Positions 1 to 10,627 of a stretch of 20,788 bases of DNA are shown in pieces. Source of the stretch: Elysia marginata (lineage: Eukaryota > Mollusca > Gastropoda > Plakobranchidae); contig BMAT01002244.1 of assembly GCA_019649035.1 (NCBI GenBank), positions 18,351 to 39,138 on the forward strand, written 5' to 3'. How positions within the stretch are numbered: the stretch's first letter is position 1; the number at the start of each line of letters is the position of its first letter. The notes beneath the pieces were generated by a model. That model did no database searches, was not told the DNA's origin, and worked only from the letters and a program-made list of their open reading frames with translations. The translations under genes and the position numbers were made by a program.

Positions 1-828
1 TGCAGATTCAAACTAAGGCAGTGATGTAAATACAAAATGGAGGATAAGATGAGTTAATTTTTACTTTTTTCCAGCATCAGGGAAGTATTTTTTGACAGCA
101 TCAATATAATTGTTACTTAAATCTGCTTGACAATTGATATATTTATAGAGTTTACTTGGGACATTTTATGATTGCTGGTTCAAACGGATCATTTGACAAT
201 CCTGAGTATAATATTTTTTTAAATATTTCAAAAATGCAAAAAGATCTTATGTATTTACTATTTAACAGAAATATTTTTAATTATTCACATGGAACTGTGT
301 AATAATAATTATTCTTCATTCACCACATATTGAAACCTTGTTCTTTCTAGAGGAGATTGTCAACACATTAGTTGTTTGTCTTCTAGAGACTTTATGGGCA
401 AACAAAATTAAAACTATTCGTGTGTGGTTGGCTTCATAGGAATTTGGTTTGTTTTGATTAAAAGAATGAAAGTGAAATTTGCAGCAAGGTGTGTCACTGC
501 CTATCCGGATATGCAGGGTGTCTGAAATTTATAATTGAGAGAACCAAAGCATTTAAAAGTACATATACATGTGTTCCTTATTTTTTCTTGTCAATGTGAG
601 GGATACTTAAAAAACTTGATATAATTGACCTTGGAGAATTGTGTTAACTTCAAATGAATTTTAAGGTTAAAACATGCAGAAAAATGTGTGGTACAAAACT
701 AATGCAGTTTTAGAATATCAAAACTACCACTCAACTAATTTTTTATGGTTGCAAACCTAAATTTTTTACCAATTCAAAAGAGAGCGAGTTAACAGAAGTT
801 CTGTAGCCGATTAGAATTGAGTTGTCAG
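1..828. other. Probable intron or upstream sequence of the kelch gene
   Basis: AT-rich with short homopolymer runs. I searched for an earlier kelch core (FGG-like) with splice borders and found none, so the previous exon is probably left of the window. Confidence 0.5.
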
Positions 829-950
829 TGAATGATCCTATTAATGGCAGTTTGTTCCTGTTACATACAGTCACAGGTCAGTGGGAGTCTTTGGCACCAT
901 GGGGAGTGGATCTGCCTCACCTTCAAGGCCATACCATGACAGCATATCGG
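829..950 (+). CDS. Kelch gene, first visible exon (left border uncertain)
   Basis: The donor is certain (CGG|GTATGT, phase 0). The frame is open leftward to 807. AG acceptors ending at 806 or 828 are possible, but neither has a good pyrimidine tract. The peptide LFLLHTVTGQWESL aligns residue for residue with strands c-d of the later blade WLFQFDTGSWRQI. It is followed by GHTMTAYR, the strand a of the next blade. Confidence 0.65.
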
Positions 951-3900
951 GTATGTCACTTTGGTTTACTCAGTTCTAGGAGACTTCAATATTCACTATA
1001 CTGCTGTATTTTAGTTACATTGTATTTCAGAATGTGGATTTACAACCTAACATTAGATCTAGGCTACATGAGAAATCCATAGATATATTTCCATTTATTA
1101 TCTTCGACATTATAGAATTAACTGAGTAGAGTTGGACCCGCTTCATGCGGAAATTGGGTGAGAGCGTTTCATTTCCTGATAAATAAATGCGGTTTTCCCC
1201 GATTTTGCTGCTATGTGTATCATGAAAAAAGAAAATTCTTCTTGGGATACAGATATAATGAGTGAGAGAGAGATAGAAAGAGGGAGGGAGAGGAAGTGAG
1301 ATTTTTCCCTCTCAGCTTGAAACTTATATATAGGCTGCACATCAAACCTCTGATGCGGCTTCTTTATCTATATCAACATCAGAGGTTTGATGTGCCTGCC
1401 ATCTAATTATGCTAAATTGTTAGGCAACTTTCATTGTTGTTGCTCTCACTCACGGTCTCAGTTCAAGTACATCCAACTCTTTGAGTGTTTCATCTATACA
1501 CAAATTGACTCTTTTCTTGTTATCTGTCTTTTAAATTGCGAGTTGATCATGAAACTTCCAAGATTGAAGCAACCCTTTTATACATCCTTGTAGTCCCACT
1601 GTATACAGGCCTACTCTCTACAACAATTTTGCAAGACAAGCAAAATCAAATTCTTTTTTGTTGAAATGACCATCGATTTTGCATCATGCCTGGCACCTAT
1701 CTGGCATCTGCTAGATTAGCTGTTTGAGCAAACATTAGCTCTATCTATATCCACCTGGAATTAATTAACCCTGAATGCCACATCAGGACAATTAGATTTT
1801 GCTGTGCCTTTGCCCTTAGCATATATGTCCTTACCATCTACAAAAAGCCACCATTTCATGTCGCCTAAGCCTTATGTGTAATTTCATTCATAACACGTAA
1901 GTGATGCACTTTTGACATGTAAATATTGCAAATAGTCTGTCACCAACACTTCATTTTGGTTATGATATCTGGAATTTTTCCTTTTTAAAACACATGATAT
2001 TTCTGATTTAGCAATGACTTTATTAGAAAAAAATTCTGTTCCCTAAGATTTTTCCCCTCAAGAATTCCGGATTTGGCAGGTCTGGCTGCATTAGTATTAA
2101 ACTCTTACATGTTTGAAAAAACAAATTAATGAAGTCTGTGAACATGGAATAAAATTCAAAAGAGATGGGGAAAAGTGTTGTGTTGTTTTGTAAATGAAAA
2201 CTACCAAAATAGAAAATGCCTGTGTTCAGGTCAAGAGGCCAAAATTGGTCGCATTGCAGGCTGTCATAAAAGCCATTACCGGTCACATCGCTGATAAATA
2301 TTTTAATAGCTGTATACCTCTCAGAATCTAGTTGGATTTATTTTAAAAAATTAAATGTACAGGATTTTTTTAAAGTTTATCAAGATGTCGTTTAATGTGT
2401 GTAAGCCAAAAGTTCAATTTCAGGAGCCTGAGTGAGTGTAGGCAATCTAAATTTAATGAATGTATTAAGACTTTTGTCATATACGTCAAGAAGGCTTCCC
2501 ACCTTTATCCTTAGTTGCAGTTGTAAAATTTATACATATTTTCAGTTAAGTAACTGTTCTGTGCGTTATTGTATTTTTATGTTCATACAGCCCTTTGAAA
2601 TTTGTTGCCCTTATCACATAAGGGCGTATGTGCAAAGTTGGCGGTTATTTTATTAGAATCAGGACCTTTTTTTGGAGAGAAGCATAGAGATTGTTCTCCA
2701 AATTATTTTTGCTTTAGGTGTTTCATTGTTGTTCCTTAACTATAGACAATTTTCTAAACTCGAATTTGGTTTAGTTTTATGATAATTTGTGTCTCTGTCT
2801 CAGCATCTTTGAATGAGATAAGGATATTTTTGTGAAGGTTATTCTGCTGTGGCAGGTTCTTTTTTTAGTAGTTTTAAAGACTTAAAATTGATTTTCATCA
2901 CTTTAAGACATCAAATTAAAAAAGTGCTGTGCATTTGAGTTAGGTCAACCAAATGTTAGTTTGTAACTTTATTATATTTAGACTTTTTCAAAATTTCAAA
3001 AGCATTTGTAGTGCAAACGTTCATGGCTTAGCATTTATCAGTGACTAAATATATCCTGTTGTTTCAATTACACACACACTGGACTTCACTGTTGGTTGAA
3101 TTATGATTTTTTGTTTTCAAATCCTTGTCACTAATTCTTGCAAGTGAGAAATAATTGATTGTGTATGTATCATTTTTCTCGACATAGTCCCAGGTTCTTA
3201 TTTTTGGAGGCTCATTCAGTGAATCCGTTATAGAAGAGACTCCGTTGTGGATATTAAGCACTGGTAAGTTATTAGAATGGAGCTTTCATCACAGTAGATA
3301 TTGCTTTTAGGCATACATTGTGTAATTGCTTTGGAAAATTATGATTGATTTTGACAAAAAAAAGTAAAGACATTGATGATTAGTGTGGATAGTGATGGAA
3401 GTATTGATTTAGAAATTGGTGCATGGATGATTATCATGTTTTATTCTTAGCTAGGTCAACTTAATTTGATAAGAATGAATCTCAAGCAATAAAGAAAGTT
3501 AAGATAAAAAAAATATTTAGTTGGTTTGTAACAGTGAGAAGGCAAAGGAAGAAGTGAGGTAGAGATGTTTTCAAAACTTTATACAGAATGCTACAAAATA
3601 AATTTTCTGCTTCTTAGTTAGAACATTTTTCCTTTGTTTAAAAAGCAAATGGCATGTTCATGATTTAGACCAACTCACAAGCTGCTTAGCATGTCGATGA
3701 AGAAAGTCATATTTTTACCTACAGATCTGCACTGCTTGCGCCAATATCACCCCGATTCCCCAAGCTGTGCCCGCCCCACAGGCAGGCGTGAGCACTCGTG
3801 TGTTGTTTACCAAAATAGCATCTACATCTATGGAGGATTTTCAGATAGTGGTGGATCTACAGATGAATTCTGGTCTTTTAATATTGGTGAGCCAAAACTT

Positions 3901-6900
3901 ATTACAGATTTATCCGCTCAAACATGAGATACTCATTCAATTATAAATGCAAAATATAGAAATCAATCAATTTTGCCAATTGAGCTGAAAATATTATAAC
4001 ATTACTATGAAAAAAAATTTGAACGTCTTGAAACTTACCAGGAAGAAAGAAACTCCATTGCTTTTCTGCTTTTCAGAGGAGGAAGTATGGAGATTGATAA
4101 GGCAGCGAAAGCCAGGAAAACGGCATGGACATGTGGCTGTGGTTATGGGTGGCCACATGTGGCTGCATGGTGGCATGAAAAGACTCAAACCTCTTTCTGA
4201 TTTATGGACATATAACTTCTGTAAGTTTAACTTGCAAACATGTTATCCCACAATATGGCAGAGAAGCAGAATATTTTATCATTTACATTACACTTTACTG
4301 TAGTGGTCAATACTCAAAAAGTTGCAAGAAGAAATTGTGAAGGCAGCCACTGCACAATAAATCAGTGATGAGTGCAAGATTGAAGGTATGTAATTAGCAG
4401 TGAAATGAAGCACTCTAAATAAAAAATGTTTGCCTTCATTATGATTTTGACTCTTGACTTAAATTAGCTATTGTGTACATACCTTCTTTCTCTGACTCAT
4501 GATGGATTTGTGGCAACATATTTGAATTTAATCTTTTTTCTAATGCAGTAGCTATATGTCTTGCAACCAGGGCGAGTTAGTTGGATGTCGGATATTTCAA
4601 TGCGGTGCTTTTTTTTTTTAGCAATGCCTTTTTTTTTCAGAGCTCTCAAATGCAAAAGTTTTTATGAAATTATCAGTATTTGTGGAAAGATATTAAAAAT
4701 TTTGTAGAGTTTTTAATGGCATTTTTTTCAAATAAGGGTTTCCAACTTCCGTTTCATTCGCCTTGGCTGCAAGACAGATTATTTATCTATTACACAATGG
4801 AAAGTTGCTTGGACTTTTGATTTTCAAAAAGAAATTTGTATTTACCCCTTGCCTAACTTGAGTCTTTTGCCTACTGCAGTCTCAGGGAACATTTAAGACT
4901 GATTTGTCCAAGTTAAAATACTTAGATTACCGTGCAAAATTAGTGAAGCTTGGAACTATCAAGACAATGTTGGTGGTTTAGGAAGAAAGTATAATTTTTT
5001 GCTCTTTCAGCACTAAGATGTATGAACGTTGAAATTTATTCTTGTTCAATCATGATTTCCCCAACAATTACAAACTATTTTACATGTACCTAGACAATAA
5101 GTGTTTGAAGCTCATAATTTTTTTTTTACTTGTGTTGTAAAATTAGGGTTCAAGATTTTTTACGGCTTGCAGAATTTTTCAAATTTTTTTTTTATAGGAT
5201 AAGAAATATTTCTGATGAGTAAAAATGTTTGATAATCGTTCTTATTTAGTTTGCGTAACCTTATTTTTAGTTTTTGCAAGGAATCTAGTCATGAAGAGGC
5301 ACTTAATACTTACTTAGAGGCAGGGCTTGTGGGTATTTTAAAATATACTAACCCATTTGTTATGGAAACTTTAATTGCAAATTTAAAATTGTTATTATTT
5401 TATTCATCTGTTTTAATCTAGCTGTGGTTAGCTAACCATTGTTTACATGCAAAATACTGATACTTTTGAATTATGTCAGAGTTTATACTTGCCTGATTTT
5501 GTAAACTCAAAAGCTGTATATCTTATGTTTGGAAAACTCCTTTTTTTTTATGCATTTCTGTTGAGATGCTTTTTCTAATCTTGTTAACGAGTGGTTGTTA
5601 TTTTTGTATGATTAATTGATAGGGACAACTTGTAATGTAACTGCAGCATTTGTTTATTGTTTTGTGGTTATGTCAGCGTGATTTTTTTTTTAAAACACAA
5701 AGCAGTTTTTGTGTAGATTACATTTTTTTATATCTTGCTGAAAAGTTATTTAAGTTGTTGTGCCTGCATGTCTGTTCTTCAGCAATGTGCTCATGGAATG
5801 CAATAAAAAGCCAAGGAGTTTCACCTGTGCTAACAAATCACACTGCTCATGTGGTAAGTGCTCCAATGATAATTTTCTTGTTGGGTTGTTGAAATTTTCC
5901 CTTTTAAGTTTTTTAATCTTTGTTTTCATTACAAGTTTCATCTTGCCGGTCGAGTATATTATATGCATTGTACTGATTATAAAAAACAATCTCTGGTTCA
6001 AAGAAGATTTTGTTATCCCCTTTACCAATTTTTTCTTTACTTTTCTTTTTCAGGTAAAAAATTATTTATTGCTTTTTGGGGGCTTGTGTCAAGGCAAACC
6101 CTTGAACAGTATTTGGCTGTTCCAGTTTGGTGAGTTAAATACCAGAGGCGAATGCTTTAGGCTTTGTTCTAGTAGAAGTAATCAGCTGGGTTTTTTAAAA
6201 ATAGATTTCCTTATATAGATGAAACAAAACAATATTGGAGGGTGAAAGCCTTGTGACTAGAAGTTATGCTGTAAGTTTCCATGTGTGTAGATTGAAGCAG
6301 TAAAGGTAATGTATTTGTTTGTTGTATAAGTGGATGTGGCTCAATACACTATACTGTAGACTTTATCATGGGGATAGTGCATCTATGTAAGTGTCTACTC
6401 TTTTGTTAAAAAGGGGCTAATGTATTTGTGGATAGTTTTTCACAACTTAATGGTCTAATATGTCTTTTTGAATTATGTTTTGTGTAATTTGTATTTTATG
6501 TAAAAAGTTTAGAAGAGGTTATCAATTAGTAAGTCTTATGTTGGGACAAGAAAGATAACTTGCGCCTTCATTTTGTTGTTTTTGTTGTTCTGTTATTTTT
6601 GTAAGACATAATTGTGCCCTTTTTTAAAAATTGCAGTCTACAAATTCCTATAAAAAGTCCATAATTTTGTACTAATGGTATGGCTATTCTTAGTTAGTTT
6701 TAATGTGTCTTTATTAAAAAAAACAACCTCCAAAATGTGTACAGTAAAGCAGATTTTGTGGTAACTGGTACATTCATTTTTTCTCATAATTTAACAATAA
6801 AAAAACAATTTGCTCTTTATTCAGATACTGGGTCTTGGAGGCAGATAACAGAAACTCAGAGTGAATGGTGCTCTCCAGTCTCGTTGCACTGCAGTGTTGC

Positions 6901-8440
6901 TTTGGGTAGAGCATTGCAAGAAGCAACTGCCTGTAGTTCTGACCGCACACACTCAGTGCCCCAGCTAAGGAAACAAGAAAAACTGAAACAACAAGGTCAG
7001 TTGACAGATAGGCCTTGGACCAGCCCATGCCAGGATTCAGGGATTGTTACAAGCATATTGCCCTTTGCAAGTGTTAAGAAATCTGCAGATGTGCTACAGT
7101 TGGAGAGCCTTCAGCACAATCCACAAACCATGTTTATTGACAAGAACAATAATGCTAGCGAGGAAGACTTAACAAATGACGCGGAAACTTCATTCTTTGA
7201 CCAGAAAGATTTACCTTACTTGCAAAATAAAAAGTCTTCAAATAAGCTCTGGTGGGGTAAAAATGAAGAATTTCCTAAAGAATCAAATAGGTCTGACTCA
7301 ACCAGCAAAATCAGACCTGCATCGGAGGAACTGTGTTGCGATAAGTTTCCTCTGCTTCAATCTTTTCAGTCGGTTAACTCTATTTCAACCTTTGAGAAAA
7401 CTAATCTTACCTTGACTTTATCAGATGAGCAAGTCGGCACACAAAGTTTTCCTGAGAATGACAAGAATACAGTTGTTGTTAGCAGCCAGGACCAGAAACT
7501 ACAGAACATTATGTTACCAAACAGCGGCCAGTCGACTCGTGCCGGAAAAAGTGTATTTAAAACCAGGGGCTGTGATTTCATAAATCCTTTGTACAATGCA
7601 GTTCATGAAAGTTCATGTACGGATACTGTTATATGTAGCCCAACAGCAAGAAAAAGTGTATTTTATCCTTTCAAAGATTCTAGACGTTCTGCTTCTTTGT
7701 CACATATTTATGAAGCAGAAAACATTCCTCCAAAAAACAGCGATATGGTTTTAGAAGATTTAGAAAGCTGTGACATTACCAATCTCTTTCATAATATTGA
7801 TGTTGCATCTCCGTCGGTTTTATCAGCTTCCTTAAGCCAGCTAAGCAGCCATGGTGACAACAAGCAGAGCTCCTCTAGTGTGTTGAAGCAAACCCAAAAC
7901 ATATCATGCACTGATCTTAGAAACCCTTTTCCAAAGTCCTTAACGGTGAGAGAGAACTCTTTAAGTAATGTCTGCAGTGAGAATGTAGCATCGAAAAATT
8001 CCAGAGAAGCTATGGAAGTTTCTAAAGGAGCTTTTCAAGGCAGATACTCCAAGAACTCGGCATTGTCAAACAAAAGCAAGTTGTCAACTAACAGCAAACA
8101 TCGCTACAAATACTTTTCTTCGTCAGAGCTTGATAGTCTAGTGGCCACCACCTCTATTGCTACTCAGACAAGAGATTCACAGTTTAGCCTTCACAGTAAC
8201 CAATCAGGCTTAACAGGGTTTCACGTAGTCAGTAGCGATCAATTTCAACCTGACACAGTCACATCCGGTGGATATGAAGGTTCACACCAGGTGCATTCTG
8301 GGTCAATAGCGCACACGAGAGTGCCCAACTCGACAAGTATAGCAGACTGTCAAGTATGTTTTCTGGTGATTGGAGGGCAAACAGGCTCTCCCAGTTTTAC
8401 TACAGAACCACTTAAGATGTGGCGATGTTTGTTACTTTAA
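829..8440 (+). CDS. Kelch-repeat beta-propeller protein, 3' part of the gene (7 exons), 5' end outside the window
   Basis: Join about 829-950, 3188-3263, 3725-3886, 4077-4220, 5783-5853, 6054-6129, 6825-8440. All junctions have GT/AG borders, and the phases agree through the whole chain (2265 nt after the first partial codon; about 754 residues plus TAA). Kelch signatures recur: a His about 12 residues before a hydrophobic-x-x-GG core, then a Trp in strand c and a second Trp nine residues later. Cores seen are VLIFGG, IYIYGG, MWLHGG, LLLFGG and FLVIGG. Exon 1 carries the strand c/d part (LFLLHTVTGQW) of an earlier blade whose GG core is not visible, so about six blades are implied. Kelch propellers are protein-binding scaffolds; no BTB, F-box or other partner domain is in view, so the function and orthologue are unknown. 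The final exon inserts about 480 Ser/Asn-rich residues within the last blade. The protein ends just after strand c of that blade, which would fit closure of the propeller by an N-terminal strand (inference). Confidence 0.85.
951..3187 (+). other. Intron of the kelch gene (2.2 kb)
   Basis: Bounded by GTATGT and CGACATAG. It contains a purine-rich stretch (about 1259-1300) and a strong hairpin (1333-1400). Small open frames inside lack kelch features and fit chance. Confidence 0.8.
1333..1400. repeat. Perfect 19-bp inverted repeat with 21-nt loop (hairpin)
   Basis: Arms at 1337-1355 and 1377-1395 are exact reverse complements (GCACATCAAACCTCTGATG). A further three G-C pairs (1333-1335 with 1398-1400) follow across a small internal loop. 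It lies in an intron, so the transcript could fold into a 22-bp stem. It could be a transposon remnant or a small-RNA precursor; the sequence alone does not decide. Confidence 0.85.
3188..3263 (+). CDS. Kelch gene exon: blade core VLIFGG
   Basis: Acceptor CGACATAG|TCC and donor CTG|GTAAGT; 76 nt, phase 0 in and phase 1 out. Joined to the previous exon it gives GHTMTAYR-SQVLIFGG, with the His-to-Phe spacing identical to the other blades. It ends in PLWILST at the strand c position. Confidence 0.85.
3264..3724 (+). other. Intron of the kelch gene (461 bp)
   Basis: GTAAGT to TTTTTACCTACAG. AT-rich, with no further feature recognised. Confidence 0.8.
3725..3886 (+). CDS. Kelch gene exon: blade core IYIYGG
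   Basis: Acceptor TTTTTACCTACAG and donor ATTG|GTGAGC; 162 nt, phase 1 to phase 1. It encodes strand d of one blade, then REHSCVVYQNSIYIYGG and DEFWSFNI. It contains one whole repeat unit, from the inter-blade linker to strand c. Confidence 0.88.
4077..4220 (+). CDS. Kelch gene exon: blade core MWLHGG
   Basis: Acceptor TTTTCTGCTTTTCAG and donor TTCT|GTAAGT; 144 nt, phase 1 to phase 1. It encodes EEEVWRLI, then GHVAVVMGGHMWLHGG and SDLWTYNF, so it is again one repeat per exon. The GG core is preceded by His in place of the usual aromatic residue. Confidence 0.88.
4221..5782 (+). other. Intron of the kelch gene (1.56 kb)
   Basis: GTAAGT to TCTGTTCTTCAG. It has several poly-T runs of 8-10. The exons on each side join in phase without any extra exon, and I see no repeat or RNA gene. 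Confidence 0.8.
5783..5853 (+). CDS. Kelch gene exon: strand d plus strand a of the next blade
   Basis: Acceptor TCTGTTCTTCAG and donor GTG|GTAAGT; 71 nt, phase 1 to phase 0. It encodes SMCSWNAI (Trp at the strand d position) and TNHTAHV, which continues into the next exon's LLLFGG with the correct spacing. Confidence 0.85.
6054..6129 (+). CDS. Kelch gene exon: blade core LLLFGG
   Basis: Acceptor with a long pyrimidine tract (CTTTTCTTTTTCAG) and donor TTTG|GTGAGT; 76 nt, phase 0 to phase 1. It encodes VKNYLLLFGG and LNSIWLFQF. It has the same length and phases as the exon at 3188, which suggests descent by duplication of a repeat unit. Confidence 0.88.
6130..6824 (+). other. Intron of the kelch gene (695 bp)
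   Basis: GTGAGT to CTCTTTATTCAG. It is T-rich. The reading frame of the last exon is open leftward to 6737, but the acceptor at 6824 marks the real exon start because it restores FQF-DTGSW. Confidence 0.8.
6825..8440 (+). CDS. Kelch gene terminal exon with a 480-codon insert inside the last blade
   Basis: Acceptor TTTGCTCTTTATTCAG at 6824; open for 1616 nt to TAA at 8438. It begins DTGSWRQI (strand d) and LHCSVAL (strand a of the last blade). About 480 residues rich in Ser, Asn, Lys and Gln follow, with no fold I can recognise. The blade then resumes with CQVCFLVIGG and PLKMWRC just before the stop. A reading frame this long is most unlikely by chance in DNA this AT-rich, so the insert is probably translated. 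It carries short motifs (NPLY at 7583, NPF at 7922, RRSAS at 7682, TQ-type sites at 7436, 7886 and 8162) that may or may not be functional. Confidence 0.87.
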
Positions 8441-8735
8441 AAAATATGTTTCATGTTATCTAAGAAATACACTATTTGTTCATTCATTATAAGGTTCACA
8501 TGACCAACCCTGATGGCATTGCGCTTACTGAAAGTTGGTTGGTTATTTTTTCTTCTGCTTGTTGTTTTAAGTACCAAAAACTTAGATTTAAAATTACAGT
8601 TATCTGTTGTGACTCAAAGCATGCTTGATGGTACTTTTCATCATAAGTGGTTCAAATTATTGTCTTATCAAGAATAAGATATAATACATTAGAACTCAAC
8701 TACAAAATAAATAAGACAAAAGCGTTGTTTACATA
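8441..8735 (+). other. Probable 3' untranslated region of the kelch gene
   Basis: AT-rich, stop-rich sequence directly after the TAA, ending at a polyadenylation signal with a short GT-rich stretch after it. The exact cleavage point cannot be read from the sequence, and a longer 3'UTR is possible. Confidence 0.4.
8706..8711 (+). promoter_or_regulatory. Candidate polyadenylation signal AATAAA of the kelch gene
   Basis: Canonical hexamer 266 nt after the stop codon, followed 15-25 nt later by GCGTTGTTT, a plausible downstream GT-rich element. AATAAA is common in AT-rich DNA, so this is only the best nearby candidate. Confidence 0.4.
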
Positions 8736-10435
8736 GTAACAGTATAAGCTCAGTACGGATAATTGCAGTAAGTTTAAGCTTTCTTGATATGAAAGCAAAA
8801 GAAAAAGTGAAGCTGATATGAACTTAAGTTATAGTTTACTTGTTTGCTTAAAGAAAAGTCATGTACTTTGTATAGTTCAATTTTTTTACAAGAGGTCATA
8901 GCATTTGATATTTTTTAAAATACCGGTAAGCCTACAAGTGCAGTGTGTTAACTTGAAAACAAATGGTTTTGAGGCTGTGTAGATGAAATATCGAGTTGTT
9001 ATACTCCTTTAGTTTTGGTTATATGTCATAGTCATTTCAAAGAGCTTGATAAATTGAGATAAGGATATAGTGTTTAGAACGGATTAACCCTCTACCAAAA
9101 CTAATGTTGTTTCTATATAATTTAATTTTTTTTGCTGTGGTTATATTTTATTTGGAAATTTTGTTTGTCTATTTTTTTAGATTGGTTTGGGAACTAAAAA
9201 TAGTACTATTTATGGTGAAGATAAGAATGCATAATACATGTCTAAATTGAAGTTTGCTCAATCTAAGACGTTTTTTTAAGGGATAATACATTTTTAAAAA
9301 TAAATTTTGAAACATTTATGTATATGATTATATCGGATTTTTGAAATTACTTTAATATCTTTGTTTTGACAAAAAATGAGTTCTTTAAAATCTGTTTATT
9401 CTTAGCAGCATCTACCTCCATCCCTTTGCTTTTATGAAACCAAACTATGGTTTTCTGTTCAATTTTAGTTTCTACTTTTGAAAAAAAATTTTTTTTTATG
9501 AGTTTCTTTTTTTTTCTATTTCAGTTACACTCAATATCTAGTAATAGTTCTAATGCATTTGTATTGTAAAGCTCTACGCTTCTGTTTAATGTTCAACCCT
9601 TTTACAATGGTTTTAACTATAACTAAGATAGCTTTGTTCTGCTTTGTTTGTATTAGCGCCACTGAGCACTATTTTAGTGGATTTAAGATGCTCTACAAGT
9701 GAATTATTGTCATTATTTGTTTTAATATCTTCAGCCTGTTTATGGCTAGTATTTCTTATATTTGTGTTATGCCTTATGTTGACTTTTTTATGTAGAAATG
9801 CTATTTCTGTTCATTTTTTAAACTTTAAGTTTGTGAAACTATGAAACTGAAAATTTTCTTTTTTTAAAACCCCTGTGTTCCTTATACCTTACAATCACAA
9901 TTTGTGGCATATTTTGTTGTTTAAGTCCTTTTTTTGTCAGCCCTCACTTGCCGTTGATCAACAAGCTTTTTATTTTCATAAATTTTCTTATGTAATTTGT
10001 TTTTAATGATGACTTTAATCAAAAAGTGCTATCTTATATAGTATCCTTATTTGACAAATGTGTTTAACTTTGTCGATGAAATTGCTGTACAACCCGCTCT
10101 TCTCCATTTAGTTCCAAATGAAAAAATCTTAACAAAACAAAAATTAAGCTGAGGGCTGTATAAAATTTAAAAAGGAAAATAACAGTAGAGCTCAATTTTT
10201 TTAAACACCTATCCTTGGAAATCATGCCTTCGTCAAACTCTATGTTCTTTGTTTTCCCTTGATAATTATGCCTCAAAATCCCTTTTGTCAAACTAATTTG
10301 TTTTCCCCTGCTGTTTTCCTCTTTAGTCCCTTACGACTTCTATTTGTTTGTCGAACTAGTAAAGCATATAAAACCAATTCCTAAAAATATGTGCATCCCT
10401 AATTACCACAAATATTACTAACAATGAAATTAATA
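8736..10435. other. AT-rich intergenic sequence, no gene recognised
   Basis: Many T runs and frequent stops in all frames. An acceptor-like TTTTTCTATTTCAG ends at about 9524, but the sequence after it shows no kelch or other recognisable peptide. Confidence 0.5.
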
Positions 10436-10591
10436 GTCTACAGTCAACCATAGTTGGCGTCTTGGCTATCTTTGTGCTATGGCAACTGAAAATGCCGCTT
10501 GCAAATCACAAACACACTTGCCTCATCAAGACGGGCCTTTATGCAGCTGAACGCTAATGTTCTCCTCACTTGCCACCCACAACTTGCCCCA

Positions 10592-10627
<36 letters not shown>

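Noticed and set aside
5760-6218. 152-residue continuous frame read through 5783-6129
   Set aside because: It reads through the 200-bp intron between two kelch exons in a mixture of frames. The GTAAGT and CTTTTTCAG borders and kelch spacing show the real structure.
8351-8360. CAA|GTATGT as a real donor ending the last kelch exon
   Set aside because: The sequence after it codes the final blade (CFLVIGG, PLKMWRC), so it is probably not the main splice site, though alternative use is possible.
9500-9660. Acceptor-like TTTTTCTATTTCAG followed by a possible terminal exon of the kelch gene
   Set aside because: None of the three phases gives a kelch-like strand, and the kelch exon already ends in a stop with no good donor before it.
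9644-9844. 66-residue hydrophobic open frame
   Set aside because: Leu/Phe/Val-rich because the strand is T-rich; no ATG at the listed start (codon TTT/TTG type) and no exon borders.
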